A stretch of DNA of 64,000 nucleotides from Bactericera cockerelli (taxonomy: Eukaryota > Arthropoda > Insecta > Hemiptera > Triozidae). The notes beneath the pieces were generated by a model. The model did no database searches. It saw only the letters and a list, made by a program, of their open reading frames with translations, and was not told where the DNA came from. The stretch spans positions 22,050,570 through 22,114,569 of the forward strand of contig CM044957.1 of the NCBI GenBank assembly GCA_024516035.1, given 5' to 3'. Within the stretch, counting starts at the first letter, position 1, and each line of letters begins with the position of its first letter. The translations under genes and the position numbers were made by a program. Below are positions 11,061-25,447 of the stretch, one piece after another.

Positions 11061-14000
11061 GTGAGTTGAATTCCATTTGGTACAAAAAAATTCGAATTGA
11101 CTAAATCATCGCCGGTGGTTGGGTGGAAGAGCTCCCTTGGGAGAATCCTGCCACGTTAAACAAAGCCATAAAAAAAAAAAATACTAGAAAGTCATCACTA
11201 TGCAACTGGCAATATTTTGAAAAAATCTCACTTAATTGGTACATTAAGGATTAAGGCTTGTTAATAAAAACACGCGGCTTCAAGTGGTGTGATGACAATT
11301 TTGAAGTATCGGGTCGGGAGTTATCGCGGAACACACAGACAGACGGACACACGAAACCCAAATCGTCCAGGACCCAAGTTAAAACAGAACCTCACTGTTA
11401 AAAAATAGTAAATCATTATTTATTTCACCATAAGGCCCCCAATGCGCCCCGAGTGGCTCAAAACGGCCCAAAAACAAAAGGAAAAATTCTAGGACTCCAG
11501 TGAACGAACATGCATACCAAATTTAAACAATTTTGAAGAATCCAGTCAAGTGTTATCGCGGAACAGACAGACAAACGAAAGCCAAATAGTCCAGTACCTT
11601 AGTTAAAACAAAACCTTACATAGTCAGGTCGCTTTGTTTAGTGGTTGTACAAGATGATGCTTTAGGCATGATATAGAATGAAGTCATCACAAGCTGAGAC
11701 GTTTGAGATCACTACTGAAAAAGCTCAAGAGAATGCTCTTAAATTCAAAGCTTACGCCGCACCCTCATAATAGGTGCATTATTTTATATTAAAAGAAACT
11801 AGTTTTATACTCGTAGAACAATAGAATGATGGATTTTTAATTTAAACAACAATGCGTGTAAAATTAAGTAAATGCATTGTGGTTAAACACAGGCACAGAG
11901 AAATGAAAACAGAAAAACGAGACAGAGAGAAAGAAGTGCACGGAAAACAAGAGAGAAAGAGAGAGCTATGTACCCACTCGTGTGTAGCTATGTACCCTAA
12001 CAAAAAAATCTCAAATTTGAGAAAGTTGAAAGAAACAGTAGAAGGCAAAGTTTAACGAGGAAATGTGAAGGTATGTGATTCGGAATTCTAAATGGATTTT
12101 TATAGTCTCAGGAAACGAAGGAAAGAAGAAGGGAGAAGCAGTAGCCAGAGGGGGAAAGCGTCTGTATGAGAGAAAATGCCCATTAAGATTAAAAGAAGGA
12201 AAAATGAAAGCGGAAAACCTAGATGTTTCGTGATTTCCGCTCAATATTTTTTCACTCCTCACCTTTTTAGCGATTTCAGGTTCTAATCTAAAGTCATTTT
12301 AAAATTTCTCTAGTATGTTTTTATTTCCTTTTGTTTTCGAGTACAACTAACAGCTCGTTTGTTATTTTTCTTTAGCATATTTGGACAGTCCCTTCTTTTG
12401 TCTTGTTAGGCAGATGATGTTCCTGGAATAACTCTTTTATACAATTCAACCCTTTTTCTACAATTACCCCATTCTTTCAGGCTGTTTAAAATTTAGGAGA
12501 TGTTCCTGCAAACAATTAAGCATTTTAAATTATTTAGAGTGATCGTTTAAAACACTCCATTTTGCTCTCTCGAAATCTCAAGGCGTCTTGCATTAAAAAA
12601 TGTTCTCCTAGAGTTGAAAGGGCCTTGGTACTCAGCAGATGTCTTACGTACTATCTAGTCAAACAAAATCTTGAAGAAACCAACAAAAATAATAGTATTG
12701 ATTGAGAGTATCAATTCAGTATTTTAAAATTTTCGCGATTTATATCAGGAGATTTTGTAATAATACTTTGTTGTTTGTAATAATAAATGAAATAGGTATA
12801 TAATCAGGGAGAAAATTCTAAAGATGTTACCAAATCTCTCGAAATTGTTTCAGCTAATTATAAAATACTGTTTGCTACAAAATTAGCGTGAATAGATGAG
12901 AGGGGGTAATAATGGAGAGCAAAAGAAAGTTCATTTGTTCAGAAACTCTGAGAGCAAATGAGTAAAGAGCATTTGAAGAATGTTTGTATTGGAGATGTTA
13001 ATTCAGTACTTTGTGAGGATGAAGTTGTGCTGGCATGGTGCCAGTCCTGATAATCATTTCCTTATACAGAAAGGGAGAAAGTTAGAGTATATTTTTGGTG
13101 ATTATAAGAGATGGAAAAGGTCGTTGAAACACAACAAGCTGCTGTATCTATAACTTTATGTATAATCTCGTGAACTCAAAATCCCGATAGGTCGACAATC
13201 CCGTTAAGTCGAAAAAATTCTTCGGCTCTTTTTGAACTTCACTCCCTATTTGAAATCCCGATAACTCGCAACTCTCGAGAATTTGATATCAAACTTCTGT
13301 CTCTTGAATTTCGAATTAGCGGAAGTCTACTGTATTATATTCACCAACAAATCAAATCACACAACTTTTAGGTCCTGGATAAGAAAATCAGTGATATATT
13401 TCGACCGCTTTTTGCTAATTGGCGGTGCGGTATATAAATATGAATACAGGGTCCGCCAAAAAAAAGAGCCATACTCGAAATATCTAGAGAACAGATAATT
13501 TTTTTTAAAATGCTAAAACACGTGTACCATTTTATCGAGGGGGAAACCTTTTCTACTAGGTTTTGGTTTTATATCATTACCAGGGGCGGTCCCGGGGGGG
13601 GGGTCAACTTTAGAATCTTGAATGGAACCACCCTTTTCGTAATACATTTTTGAGAAGTAGTTGACATTGAAAGTATTTTAAGACAAATTGAAATGAAATG
13701 TACGATACCTTGTCTTAAAATACTTTTAATGTCAACTACTTTTCAGAAATGTATTACAAAGAGGGTAGTTCCGTTTAAGATTCCAAAGTTGACCCTCCTG
13801 GGGCCGCCCCTGGTAATGATAAAAAATCAAAACCAAGTAGAAAAGATTTCCCCCTCGATATAATGGTGCACGTGTTTTAGCATTTTTAAAATTTTTAATC
13901 TGTTCTCTAGATATTTCGAGTGGCTACTTTTTTTTGGCGGACCCCTAGATCTCAGAACTTTTAGTATCTCACCCTCCTGAACTAATATCCGAAGGAATTC

Positions 14001-14238
14001 AATGCGTCGCCTCTCTACACAGTCTTCTAAGGCATTTATTAATCAGACTATTTAATGAGCTGTCAAAATTTGAGTTGTGCATTCTAAATAAACACAAAGA
14101 TATACTTCGGTACATATTGTATTATATATTATGTTGTATTTTTTTCATGATGGTTTTTATTTTTCATCTCGACAGGAATCTTGCCGCCAGAGACTAAAAT
14201 GAAGAGATAATTGCACAAAAATGATGTCAGGGGAGAGA

Positions 14239-14317
<79 letters not shown>

Positions 14318-17300
14318 CGAGAATGGAAGAAAATGCTAGTTTAATTATAACAGTGATTTCAACGTCTCTTATAATCCCATTGCGAATTGGATTTCATACA
14401 GACTTGCTGATAGACTTAGAACATAAACAATATGATTTATGTGGTAGAAATTTTTCATTTATTTTTTATTTATTTATTTATTTATTTTTTATTCACCGAA
14501 AATATGGAAACCGCGCATTACATGTTTTGGGCTGCTTCTCATCATAAAAAATGGTTGGGGGTGACAGCTAGCCCAAGAACTGAGTGTTCTCCCATTCTAT
14601 CAGTACAGAGAAATACTTTCATCTAGGATCTAGGGTCTCTGGATGTTGTCATGCTTCTAGCATTAATCTGGATCTGAAGTTTCCAACGTATTTCTTCTGC
14701 TTCTTTGTCCTTCATGGTTCTGCTAGAGAAAGTGTATTCTAATTGTGTGTGTTTTTTTTAACATGGTATTGATTATTTTACCGTTTTTCCTACATTCTAG
14801 ATTCTACAACAACAAAAAATATCGGCAAATCGAGGACCTTATTTTTGCACTTTTTGGTCCCAAATTCCCAAAGCTCAACCGTACCTAGGTTATTTATATA
14901 AAAATTGTTTTTCAATAACAAATATACCATGTAAAATGCTAGTACGCATGTACATGCAATTTCATCAAAGTTGGTTGTAGCGTTCACGAGATAATTATAA
15001 GCGGTATAATTATAATTATATCCACTCATATTCTAAGATGTAAAAAAATTAACAACCCTTACAATGAGTTAAACTGGGGGTGATAAAAATTACAATTAAG
15101 AATATATTTGATTTTTTTGTGAATTTGAAAAATGTCAAAACAATATGGGGTTCTATTTAAAATTCCAAAAGTGACCTTGAAATGACCTTGAAGGGGTCAT
15201 CCAAGAAACTTCTAAAGGTCACTAATAAGTAATAAGTGTCCCCTTTTGAGCTATGAAAATGATCTTTCAAAAGATTTCTTTCTATCGTCAGTAGTTCTCG
15301 AGATATTTGAATGTCTCGTTTATAATGGAACACCCTGTGTACGTACATAATAATTATATTAAAAATTGTATAGTGAACAAAATCTTTTGTGCGTATTTTA
15401 ACGCGAACTCATTTTTTACATTTTAGGCTTTCGCTAACAATCCCAACAGCTCTGGGAAATATGAAATTAGGATTTGCCGTACGGCTGATTTATCCTGACA
15501 TAAATAATAAATGAAATTTTAAGTAGTCACTGTGGCAGAGCGAGTTAGCGCGCTAGGCATTGCACACATGGTGACCTGGGTTCGATTCCCAGCGGGGGAG
15601 GATTTTTTCTGCTCTGTACTTGGATGTTCGGGGTCCACTCATACCTCGTGAGGAAAAATGAGTAGCTGCTTTAATGTGAAGCAGCGACCAGTGGCAGAAT
15701 CTTAGGCAAGAAAATAATACAAGATATTGTAAATTAATGTGGTAAAGTCCTATGATTCTGCGCTACCCACTAAAATTGTGACATAATAACACAAAGAAAA
15801 AGCATTATTATTATAGCATTATTATTAAATGAAATTTTATAACAAATAATATTTGAAAGTCCCATGGCAAAAAATTAGTAAAGCTAGTTTGAGTAACTGT
15901 GATAAACACAAATATGATAACTTTATATGAAATTTTGAATGATATAATAGGTGTACAGCTGTACAGTTCTGCTTATCAGAATAAAACCCAGAAATCTTGA
16001 GAGAGAAAAAAATGTTAGTGCTCATGTAATAGACTCCTGAACAAAGTGCATAGCTCAAATTAATTTTACCCCAGACAAAGGCCACAAAAGACAAAGATAA
16101 GAAGAGATGATACTAGACCCCTACTGGGGAATTTTCCAATGTAAATGCCATTGTAGAGAGTAAAATAATATTAAACAATTTTCATGCCTGGAGAAAAATT
16201 TCCTTTGGTAGAAAAGCGAAGGTCTTTGTTTTATTTTTTAAAAACTGGGGTTTCAAAGTACAAAAAGTACAACAGAGTGGGAAGACTCCCGGCAATGTGA
16301 GACCACAAGCGAAATACCATTGTTAATTCTCATTGTGACATTTTTCAGTGAATATATTTTGACCTGAGGCAGGTTTATTTTTTTCGTATCATCATTTGTA
16401 CATTTTTTTGCTTTATTCAATGGTAGGTATACTTTTATACAGCATATTATCACATTCCTCCACCATAGAACAACACAGTCATTAACTCATCTTCTATTCG
16501 TGTATGATGGTTGGCAACGTCGCATTGTGACTGTTAAGATTTGAAAAAGTGTGTTCTCTCTTGAGATTAAAGTAAAAGAGTACTTTAACTAGGTTTTGTG
16601 ATATTATTTAAGTGTTTCAAGACAAAGAAGAAGCCCGAAGATCCAGTTGGAGACCAGAAACTTTGATTTACGTAAGATATTTCTAGAAAAAATTCAAGTT
16701 ATTCTCTCATATTAGATACTAACCTGCACACAACAAAGACGCAGTGATAACAAAGCTCTATCATTATTTTTCCCAATTACGATACCACAAATTTATTAAA
16801 ATCAGCCCGAGATACCTACTAGGGTCAGCTAGAGTCTCTGCAGTGCAATACTGTGTGTATTAGCAGACACACTGTAGCCATTGTGTACACAATTTACATT
16901 GATGCCTACTGCACCTACCGATTTCAGATTACCCATTCTATCAGTCATTTCGCCGATAGAAAGTCAAAGAGGCGTAAGTGACAAAAAACGAAAATCGATA
17001 CTGTCACACTGGCATACTGCTCTTGAAAGATACTCTTGGTAGCACGAACAGGCGTATGTGATTTCTAGACCCATGTGAAGATATTGATTTTTTTATGTTT
17101 GGGCGTATGTGATATTTGCGGGGAAAATTGCAACACACACAGGCTTAAGTGCGCTCCTGAAAACTTTGATAAAATCACTTACGCCTCTTTGACTTTCTAA
17201 CGGCGATTTTACCTGTATTATCAGGGAACAATTTTTATGATCGCCGGGTAAGAATGTTCTGTTATGCAATGTGCCATCCTTGAATTTTCAACACTTGTCT

Positions 17301-20300
17301 TGTTAATACCTAATATTGTTTTCGTTATAGAAAAACACTTAGAACAGCTCAGATACACCTACCTACTTTTTTATGTATATCAATTTTATGGAATTATTTA
17401 ATTTTATTTTACCCTATCCAATTTTAAATATCTATGCCTTTTTATAATCATGTTTACTTATATAGATTTTATTATTTTTTTTTACATTATGTTAAATTAT
17501 TTGACTTAGATCTATGTTCCTAACATTGTATTCTATAATCAATAAAATCCCCTTCAATTCAATTATAATACCAAGTATAAGAAGAATCTCTCACCAATAA
17601 GTTACCACTTACTATACAAGTAAAGTGATCTGTCCACTTACTTGTACTTTCTTTGAGCTCTCTGTAAGTTACCTCCTGGGAAATCAACCACTCCATGATG
17701 TATGAACAAAAACCTCTGGTATAATGCATGCTGCTTTTATATTCCCTAGGAGAGTTGAGTTATAGAAAAAGATCCTTCTTATATTTCCTTCCTTCAAGAG
17801 CTTTTTAAAACAGTGAAAATCGTTTGTATTATAATATACAGGGTGAACAATTTAATCTTTCCAGTCATATATCTCCAAAACTACTGAAGACAGAAAAAAT
17901 CTGTTCAGAGAAAATGTTTTCATAGTTTCAAAGGAGACACATAATGGTGTCACATAGAAGTACTCTAAATTCGCGAAAGGGAAAAATCGATTTTTTGGAA
18001 AAGAAATTGAACTTATGATTAAATATCTCTCTGGTCTTTCAATATTTTTTGATACAACCAACTGCATTTAAAGAGAAATGGGCATGACTACCCATACATG
18101 AAATCAAAACTTACCCACTGACTATCATTTCTTTAAAAACGTGCATCGATCCTAGTGACCTCTAGACCTGTGGTAAAAACAGCGATTTTACCATAACTCT
18201 TTAACGAATCAAAATGCCCCACTGCAAGTTTCGCTTATATGATAGTCCACAGTGGGCTGAACCTACCCTCAAAATATACGCATCTGTATCCGGGTCACCC
18301 TGTAAAGAGACGTTTCAGCTAATTGATGTTTTTTTCCGATTTTAATTTCGGTCCAGTCATTCTTGATAGCTTTCAAAAGCCATTATCTAAGACCATTATC
18401 AAAGGCCTCTCATGTTATTTCTGTTCCAGATCCGTGTCTCATTCACTACTGCGGCAAAGGCCGGGAATGCATCATCAAGAAGGATGTAGCGACTTGTCAG
18501 TGTGTTCGCAAGTGCTCGAAACATTTGAAGAGCGTGTGTGGGGACGACGGCAAGCTGTATCCAAACCATTGTGAGCTGCATCGCACCTCGTGCGTCATTA
18601 ACAAACCTATCTATGTGGATCATACCTTCTCCTGTATAGACAGACTGCATGGTGAGTTATTAAAGTTACAATCAGAACCTTTTCTACACTTCAACCATAG
18701 CGTGTAGAAATAAGAAGTGAGGAAACGAACCCCAGTTGCATGGAAACGCCACATAGCTCGACACCATCGCAAAGGAGTAGAATATTTCTCGCGGTCTATT
18801 TATGTTTATGTTTACATTTGATACGGGGAAGAAATTTTGTGAGGGACCAGGAGAGGAGAATCCTTTGCGATACTAGCGCTGAGGACGCCACGATGCAGGC
18901 CGGTGGGGGGTGGTTTCCACACTTCTTGTTTCTACACGATATGCTTTAACTATAAAATAATTTCTATTTATAAATGAGAAATATGGACGGATTTTGTATC
19001 TTTTTGTGTCCGAATTGTTTAGTTAATTGGTAAGAGATAGCAAAAACTTGATGACAGAAGACTCCAAGTAAAATTGCCGCACAGTTTCAGAAAAAAAATT
19101 CAAAAGTCTGAAATTCATAACCGTTCTCGACTTATATCCTTCCAGGGCCAGTTTTTGCTTTGCGACGACCTATACTTTTTACTGTTTTGTAACAAGTAAC
19201 AAAACAAGCTTTCAATAAGTCATAATAATTCCAGGTATTTCAGGATTATTACCAAAGTTTGTGTTTGGTGTGTCTGTGTGCGTGTGTGTCGTGTATGCGT
19301 GTAGATGTGTGGTGTTTGTGAGTGCTGTGGGTGTTTGTGAGTGCGGTGTAATGGCTCGGCAAAGTGGGTGCTGCCCGCAAGTCATTTATAAATCTATGTA
19401 AGCTACGTTATTCTCTTCAACTTTCCCGCACACACATATTTGATTTTCTAGAGTAACTCATCTAGTTTACCAATACCTACGTCATAGTTCTTTGTCATTT
19501 TTATATTCCCGTTTAATCTGAAAATTCTATCTATAAGTTTTACTTATAGTAGTCACCGTGGCAGAGTGAGTTAGCGCGCTAGGCATTGCACGCACGGTGA
19601 CCTGGGTTCGATCCCCAGCGGGGCAGGAATTTTTCTGCTCTGTACTTGGATGTTCGGGGTCCACTCATACCTCGTGAGGAAAAATGAGTAGTTACTTGTA
19701 TGAGTAACGACCAGTGGCGGCATTACCAGAGTAAAAAGAAATTAATGTAATAGAATAATTCGAAATGTAAAGGAGGCTCTTAGTAATGCTGCGCTACCCA
19801 CAAAAATTGTGAAGAGGCCTTGTGCTTCACCACAAAGAAATTCGTACATAGTTTTACTTATACTAAATTTTCTAGAACTAAATTATTTCTTGATGTTTAC
19901 AGCTTTACATATTGTGCAACATTTTTTCCGTTGTCTTTTATATTTACTGTATCAAAATATTTAGAACGAAGTTAAGTAAAACTCACCAGACTATTTCTTT
20001 CTCTCACATTTCTGTTCCTCCACGTTTGTCTCACACTACTTCCTGTGTTTAATATAAATACTCACTGTTAAAAAAATCTGCTTCCTCTTCTCCATTCTGT
20101 TTACCTACTCATTTATTTGTTGCCTTGGCGTTGTTATCTTCAGGTAGGTTTTTCATTTATTTGTTAATTTCTTTTGTCCTTATCTTCGTTTTTCCCTTTG
20201 AAAATGTTTTATTTTCAAACAAATCTTTTACGTTCACCTTTTTTCACAAAAAAAATAACAATTAAAATAAACTGTGTGACAAGTTTCTATCTTCCTCAAA

Positions 20301-23300
20301 GACCTTTTTATCCTTTTTCTCTCTTCATTGAGTCGTTGTTAGTCTTTCTCTATCTCTCTGATTATCTATTCAAGTAGAAACGGGAAAAATTTAACACTAA
20401 TGGGAGCGATGGGAAACTTTTTGTTGTTATATTAAGTCTTTAAGAACTGAATGAATGCAAATGTAGCTATTTTTGTTGCATAAAACATTAATTTTACTTC
20501 CGAGTGCCGATAACAGGGTGTACCCAATAAAAGTGTCGCAATCGATTTTCTCGGCCTGCGTTGGAAATACAAAATTTCTATTCAAAATTTTTATTAAAAA
20601 ATATAGGTCATTGCGATAGATTTCATGTCCTAGGGCAAAGACTGTCTTAAAAACAGACCCTTCCTCAAGGCAATACTTGAGGAAGGTCATAACTTTCTAG
20701 GTAGTTTTAGGGGGGTCAACTGTCATGAAATTTTGCCATCTCTTACCGTTTGGGCTGTGGTATTGTAAACAGACAAAATTAAGAGGACATAGTCAGAAGA
20801 CTTGCACAGATTTGAGTTTTCTATATATGTAGGTACATAGATAAAATTGTTTCTCTCTACTTCATGCCTACAGAAGACCAGCGAATCAGCAGCTGCTGCA
20901 GCGGAACTTGCAGATCGAAAGTAAATCGCATCATATTCCATCATTGTTATTATTATTATTATGAAACTCTTCATTAGTAGAACATATAAACAAACAAATT
21001 ATGGTAAAAAATAAAATACAATTTTTTAGCGTTGGTAAATAGTTGAATAATGGGAAATGTCATGTCCAATCTTCAGTTTGATTTCTGTGCTTGAGACGCC
21101 TTTCTGTCATGGGCAAATAATTTCCAGTTTAGGAGAACTTGGCATTCATTTGATATCAGTTCCTTTTCAGGCAATTCTTTTTAAGGTAATTAATGTAATT
21201 ATATTTGAAGGATTCTAATTTTATTGGCGTCTTTTGCACACGAAGTGTATTTTTGGGGGATATTATGTAGACTCATAAGAGTTGTCTTCAAAGATGCTGC
21301 TAAAATATTTTCATTTTCAACAAAGTTCCTTCTATTCTAAAATGTTGAATTAAAAATGACAAGAATGATTGTATTATGTTTACTGTGTCAGTTGGCAACT
21401 CTTTAATTAAAGCAGTTCAAAATAAAGTTTATTTTGTTGATAAATAAATACATTGTCTTTCATCTAGGCGTTCAAATAGAGAAGGTGGTAGTGTAGACTG
21501 TAGGTACTTCTGGTATGATATCATGAAATTTAAGGAAAATGGTGACCATAAAAATATAGAGGCTGGATAATATCAAGGTTTTAATTTAGACGTTAGGACG
21601 GAGTAAATGAATGAAATATCTACATATAGAGACATAAAGAGAGAGAGAGAGAGATCCTCGCACATTTGCTGGCTAATGTAAACAGAGAACTAAGTAAATA
21701 AGGAAAGCATTAGAAAAAGACTAACTTTTATGTTGTTCTCTGCACGGCAGTGAGAAATAGGGGAGAGTGAGAGAGATAGATGGAAATGAGGAGAAGGAAG
21801 ATTAGAAAGAGGCTCAGCAAGCAGGGGAATTCAGGACATAATAAAGAGAGTTGAGGAAAACCAACAAACGCCTATCCAAACATAGCATAATAAACTGGTG
21901 CGACACCACACGACTTTCCTCATCACTAAGTAAGTCAAATATCGCCACTGGAGACTCAACGGTAACAGTTCCTTATTAAAATGTAAAATTCGTAATCAGT
22001 ACCTCAAAATCATTGGGTTTGATACGTTATAACTTATAACCACCACCTAAGACGACTAACAAAAATTTAGTAAAAGTGGGACCACCCAATATACTGATAA
22101 GTTGGGGCCGTCTTCCAAAAGTTTAAGATATGAAAAAAAAAATGATCAGAATGAAACCCTATTTTTTTCTAGCTCTTACCGTTCTTGAGATATCGTCTAC
22201 ACACACAAAACCCGTATTTTAAAGCGCTCTTAACTATTACTTCCGATAGATTTCTAAAATTAGAAATCGGAAGTATTGTGTTCGTTTTTGTAAAAAAAAT
22301 CTTTTTGCTTAAATTTCATTACTTCCGATAAATTTCTTAGATTAGAAAATGACAGAATTGTTTTTTTTCACATTTCTGGATGTTTCGGCCTGTCGGTCTG
22401 TCTGTTAAAAATATTCCTTGTGACGCTTAAATCTCGGAAACTACTGAACGGATTTCAATGAAATTTTGTACACATATAGGAGGCGTTCTATGGATGATTT
22501 TGAGATGCTGATAACGAATTTAACATTTATTTTTAGCAAACTGTCAAATTTGAGTCACAAGTGGCGGAATTTGACTTCTTTTCGAGTGATAAGGGATGTC
22601 ATGTGGTGTCACACTACTTTATATTTTTGTCGTATGTGTCATGTATAAAATAGGCTCTGCTCGTAAATAAATGAACCGATACACCAGGTTTTGTTATTAT
22701 GAAGAAAAAAAAAAATTGGAGTCCTAAACTACCATTTACGTACATCTCACTTGTGGCCTTTTCAGGTTCCCTGGTGGTCTAGGGCTTCCGACAACCTCAC
22801 TTTGGCATTTTTCAGTGTTTAAATAACCTATTCTATGTAGAATGTGGGTAACCATGGACACGTAGGTATTGTAGAGAACATACAGACAGATAAATAAATA
22901 AACAGACACTCATTTTTATATTAAGATATTCCGACATGCTCTCACGGGACTTAATATATTTTTTTCTCCTCCTAAACGTTCGAGCTCTACCAAAGGGAAC
23001 ATGGAAAAACAAACATTCACGTACAAAAACAGTACATTCATATAGTGTACCTTCGTGCATAAATTATTATTGTCTCTATGTATGATAAAATATTATCTGC
23101 TCGTATAGTACCGAGGAGGTAGGTATTTGCTGCAGAAAACCCCATGAACCTGTCAGTTGAAATGAAATTTATGAAAACAGTTTACAGTTTAGATGACACA
23201 CCTCTTGATTCATTCAGGCAAGATCCCTTCGAGCCATTAATTTATTCTTACGTTTAATGTTTTGATTGCTATAGAATATCATATTATATTATGGAAAGGC

Positions 23301-25415
23301 GTGATGCGAGTAGTAGGAACACAAACAGCACTGAGGAGAGCAGAAGACAAAGGAAATCCTATAATCTCTTATACGTTTTTATTTTGTAGGAGAGAACAAA
23401 AGCAAACAAAGGCTGAGTGGTAACTTTAACACCACTGTGGTGAAGAGGAAGGCCGAGCCAGCGACTACGGAGGCCCCAGGTGCAGAAGAGGAGGGGGAGG
23501 ACACATTGGATAATGCAGTGGACGGGGAGGAAGCAATTACACACCCCATGAACTTGTGCACGCTACAGAAATACGAAATCATGAAGGTAAACTATCAAAA
23601 CGAAAATGACACTTTTTGTAAGTTTTTTTTTTTTTGATCCTATGTTATATCCTATGTTATGTTTTAGATACATTAGACTCTAGTCTAGATTCTAATCCCG
23701 TATGTTACACCATGAATGTCCAAACAAAATATTCAATGTAAATTAGAGTCTCGATATAAATAATACCTACTTACCCGCAGAGTTTTATAAGTAAAGCTAT
23801 TAAGCCCAGAACTTTTCGTTGAAATCCGTTCAGTAATTTCTGAGATTTGCCCACATACAAAAGCAAAGTTGCTCTGGAGGATGAAAAGTCCAGAAATGTG
23901 AAAAAATTGAAATCGGAGAAGAAAAATATTTATTTTTACAAAAAAAAAAAAAAAAATCGAACGCAATACTTCCGATTTCTGATAATTATTAGAAATTTCT
24001 CTGAAGTAAAATTAGTTTTCTACTTTGAATGGAATCACTGAAAATTTTAAGCCATCACATTTTAGATAAAAAGTCGACCCTTATGGAAACAATGCGCCGT
24101 GGCGCCGAAGTCAGGCCCAAAACAATGTCGATGCTTCATTGTGTAGAGTAGGGTTAGGAAAAATAAATATAGGGCCATTAAAGGGTCAAAAGCTCTGCTT
24201 TGCCACGATTATAGAAGTTTATTTGGGAATTTATTTTTTTTAAGTTAAAAAAAGTACCTACTTGAAAATAATACCTTTCATAATAACACACTGAACTTCA
24301 ACGTTAAAAACGAATGAAAAAATAAAAACTTACGAAGTTGCACATAATGATATCCAGGGTTCTCAATCTTTTATGATACGCTGTCTATCAAATTGATTCA
24401 GTCAATTATTATTATTATTATTATTACTAACTCATCATCTCCACTCAACATTATGTAATGATGAAAATGACCGTAGGCTGAGTGAATTATTGGGAGTCCA
24501 ATAATTTTGACAAGCTACCTTGGAAAATTGACTGCTGTCACTTGCACAATGTTTTATAATTATTGTTGGAGCAGGTGACCCGAGGTTCCCCCAGTCTGTT
24601 GAAGATGACATGATGTGTCAAATTTCGAAGTTTTTGAAATTTGATAGCCAATAACTTTGGCTTGGTGGCTTGTCACCTCTCATATACAGGGTCTGCAAAA
24701 AAAGGAGCCACTCGAAAATCTAAAGAACGGATTATACTTCTTCTAATATAGGTTTTGATTTTTAACATTACCAAGGGCAGCCCTGGGGGGGTCTACTTTG
24801 GAATATTAAATGGAACCACCCTATTTGTAATATATTTCTGAAAAGTAGTTGACATTAAAAGTATTTTAAGTTTGAGATTTTTATTGAAACCAGGGCCGGA
24901 GATATCATTGCATTTCACAGGTTTCAGTAAATTTTATTTAGACATTAGACACCCTTGGTCACAGGTCCGGAGACTAGGACTGCACGCGGGTTTTAGATTT
25001 TTTCACATAAATTTGGATGGTTTTTACATTATTTAAAAAAGTTGACCCTTGACATTTGCCGTGATAGAGCTAATGGTATCTTAAAGGCATGAAAATTTCA
25101 TTATTTTAGATAGAAAAACATGTACATATTTAACCTTTTTTTATTTAAAAAAACAGTTAATTTCTTATAAAAATCTCCGGCCCTGTTAAAAATCTCAAAC
25201 TTGTCTTATGATACTTTTACTGCCAACTAATTTTCAGAAATGTATTACGAATAGGGTGGTTCCATTTAAGATTCCAAAGTTGACCCCCTGGGGCCGTTAA
25301 TCCGTAATGAAAAAAAAGTCAAAACCTAGTAGAAAAGGCTTCCCCCTCGGTATAATGGTACACGTGTTTTAGCATTTTTAATTTTTTAATCTGTTCTCTA
25401 GATATTTTGAGTACG

Positions 25416-25447
<32 letters not shown>

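Noticed and set aside
14221..14547. Glu/Arg-rich open frame
   Set aside because: Translation of a GA microsatellite followed by unrelated intron sequence.
18399..18650. Open frame opposite the Kazal exon
   Set aside because: Antisense shadow of a GC-rich coding exon.
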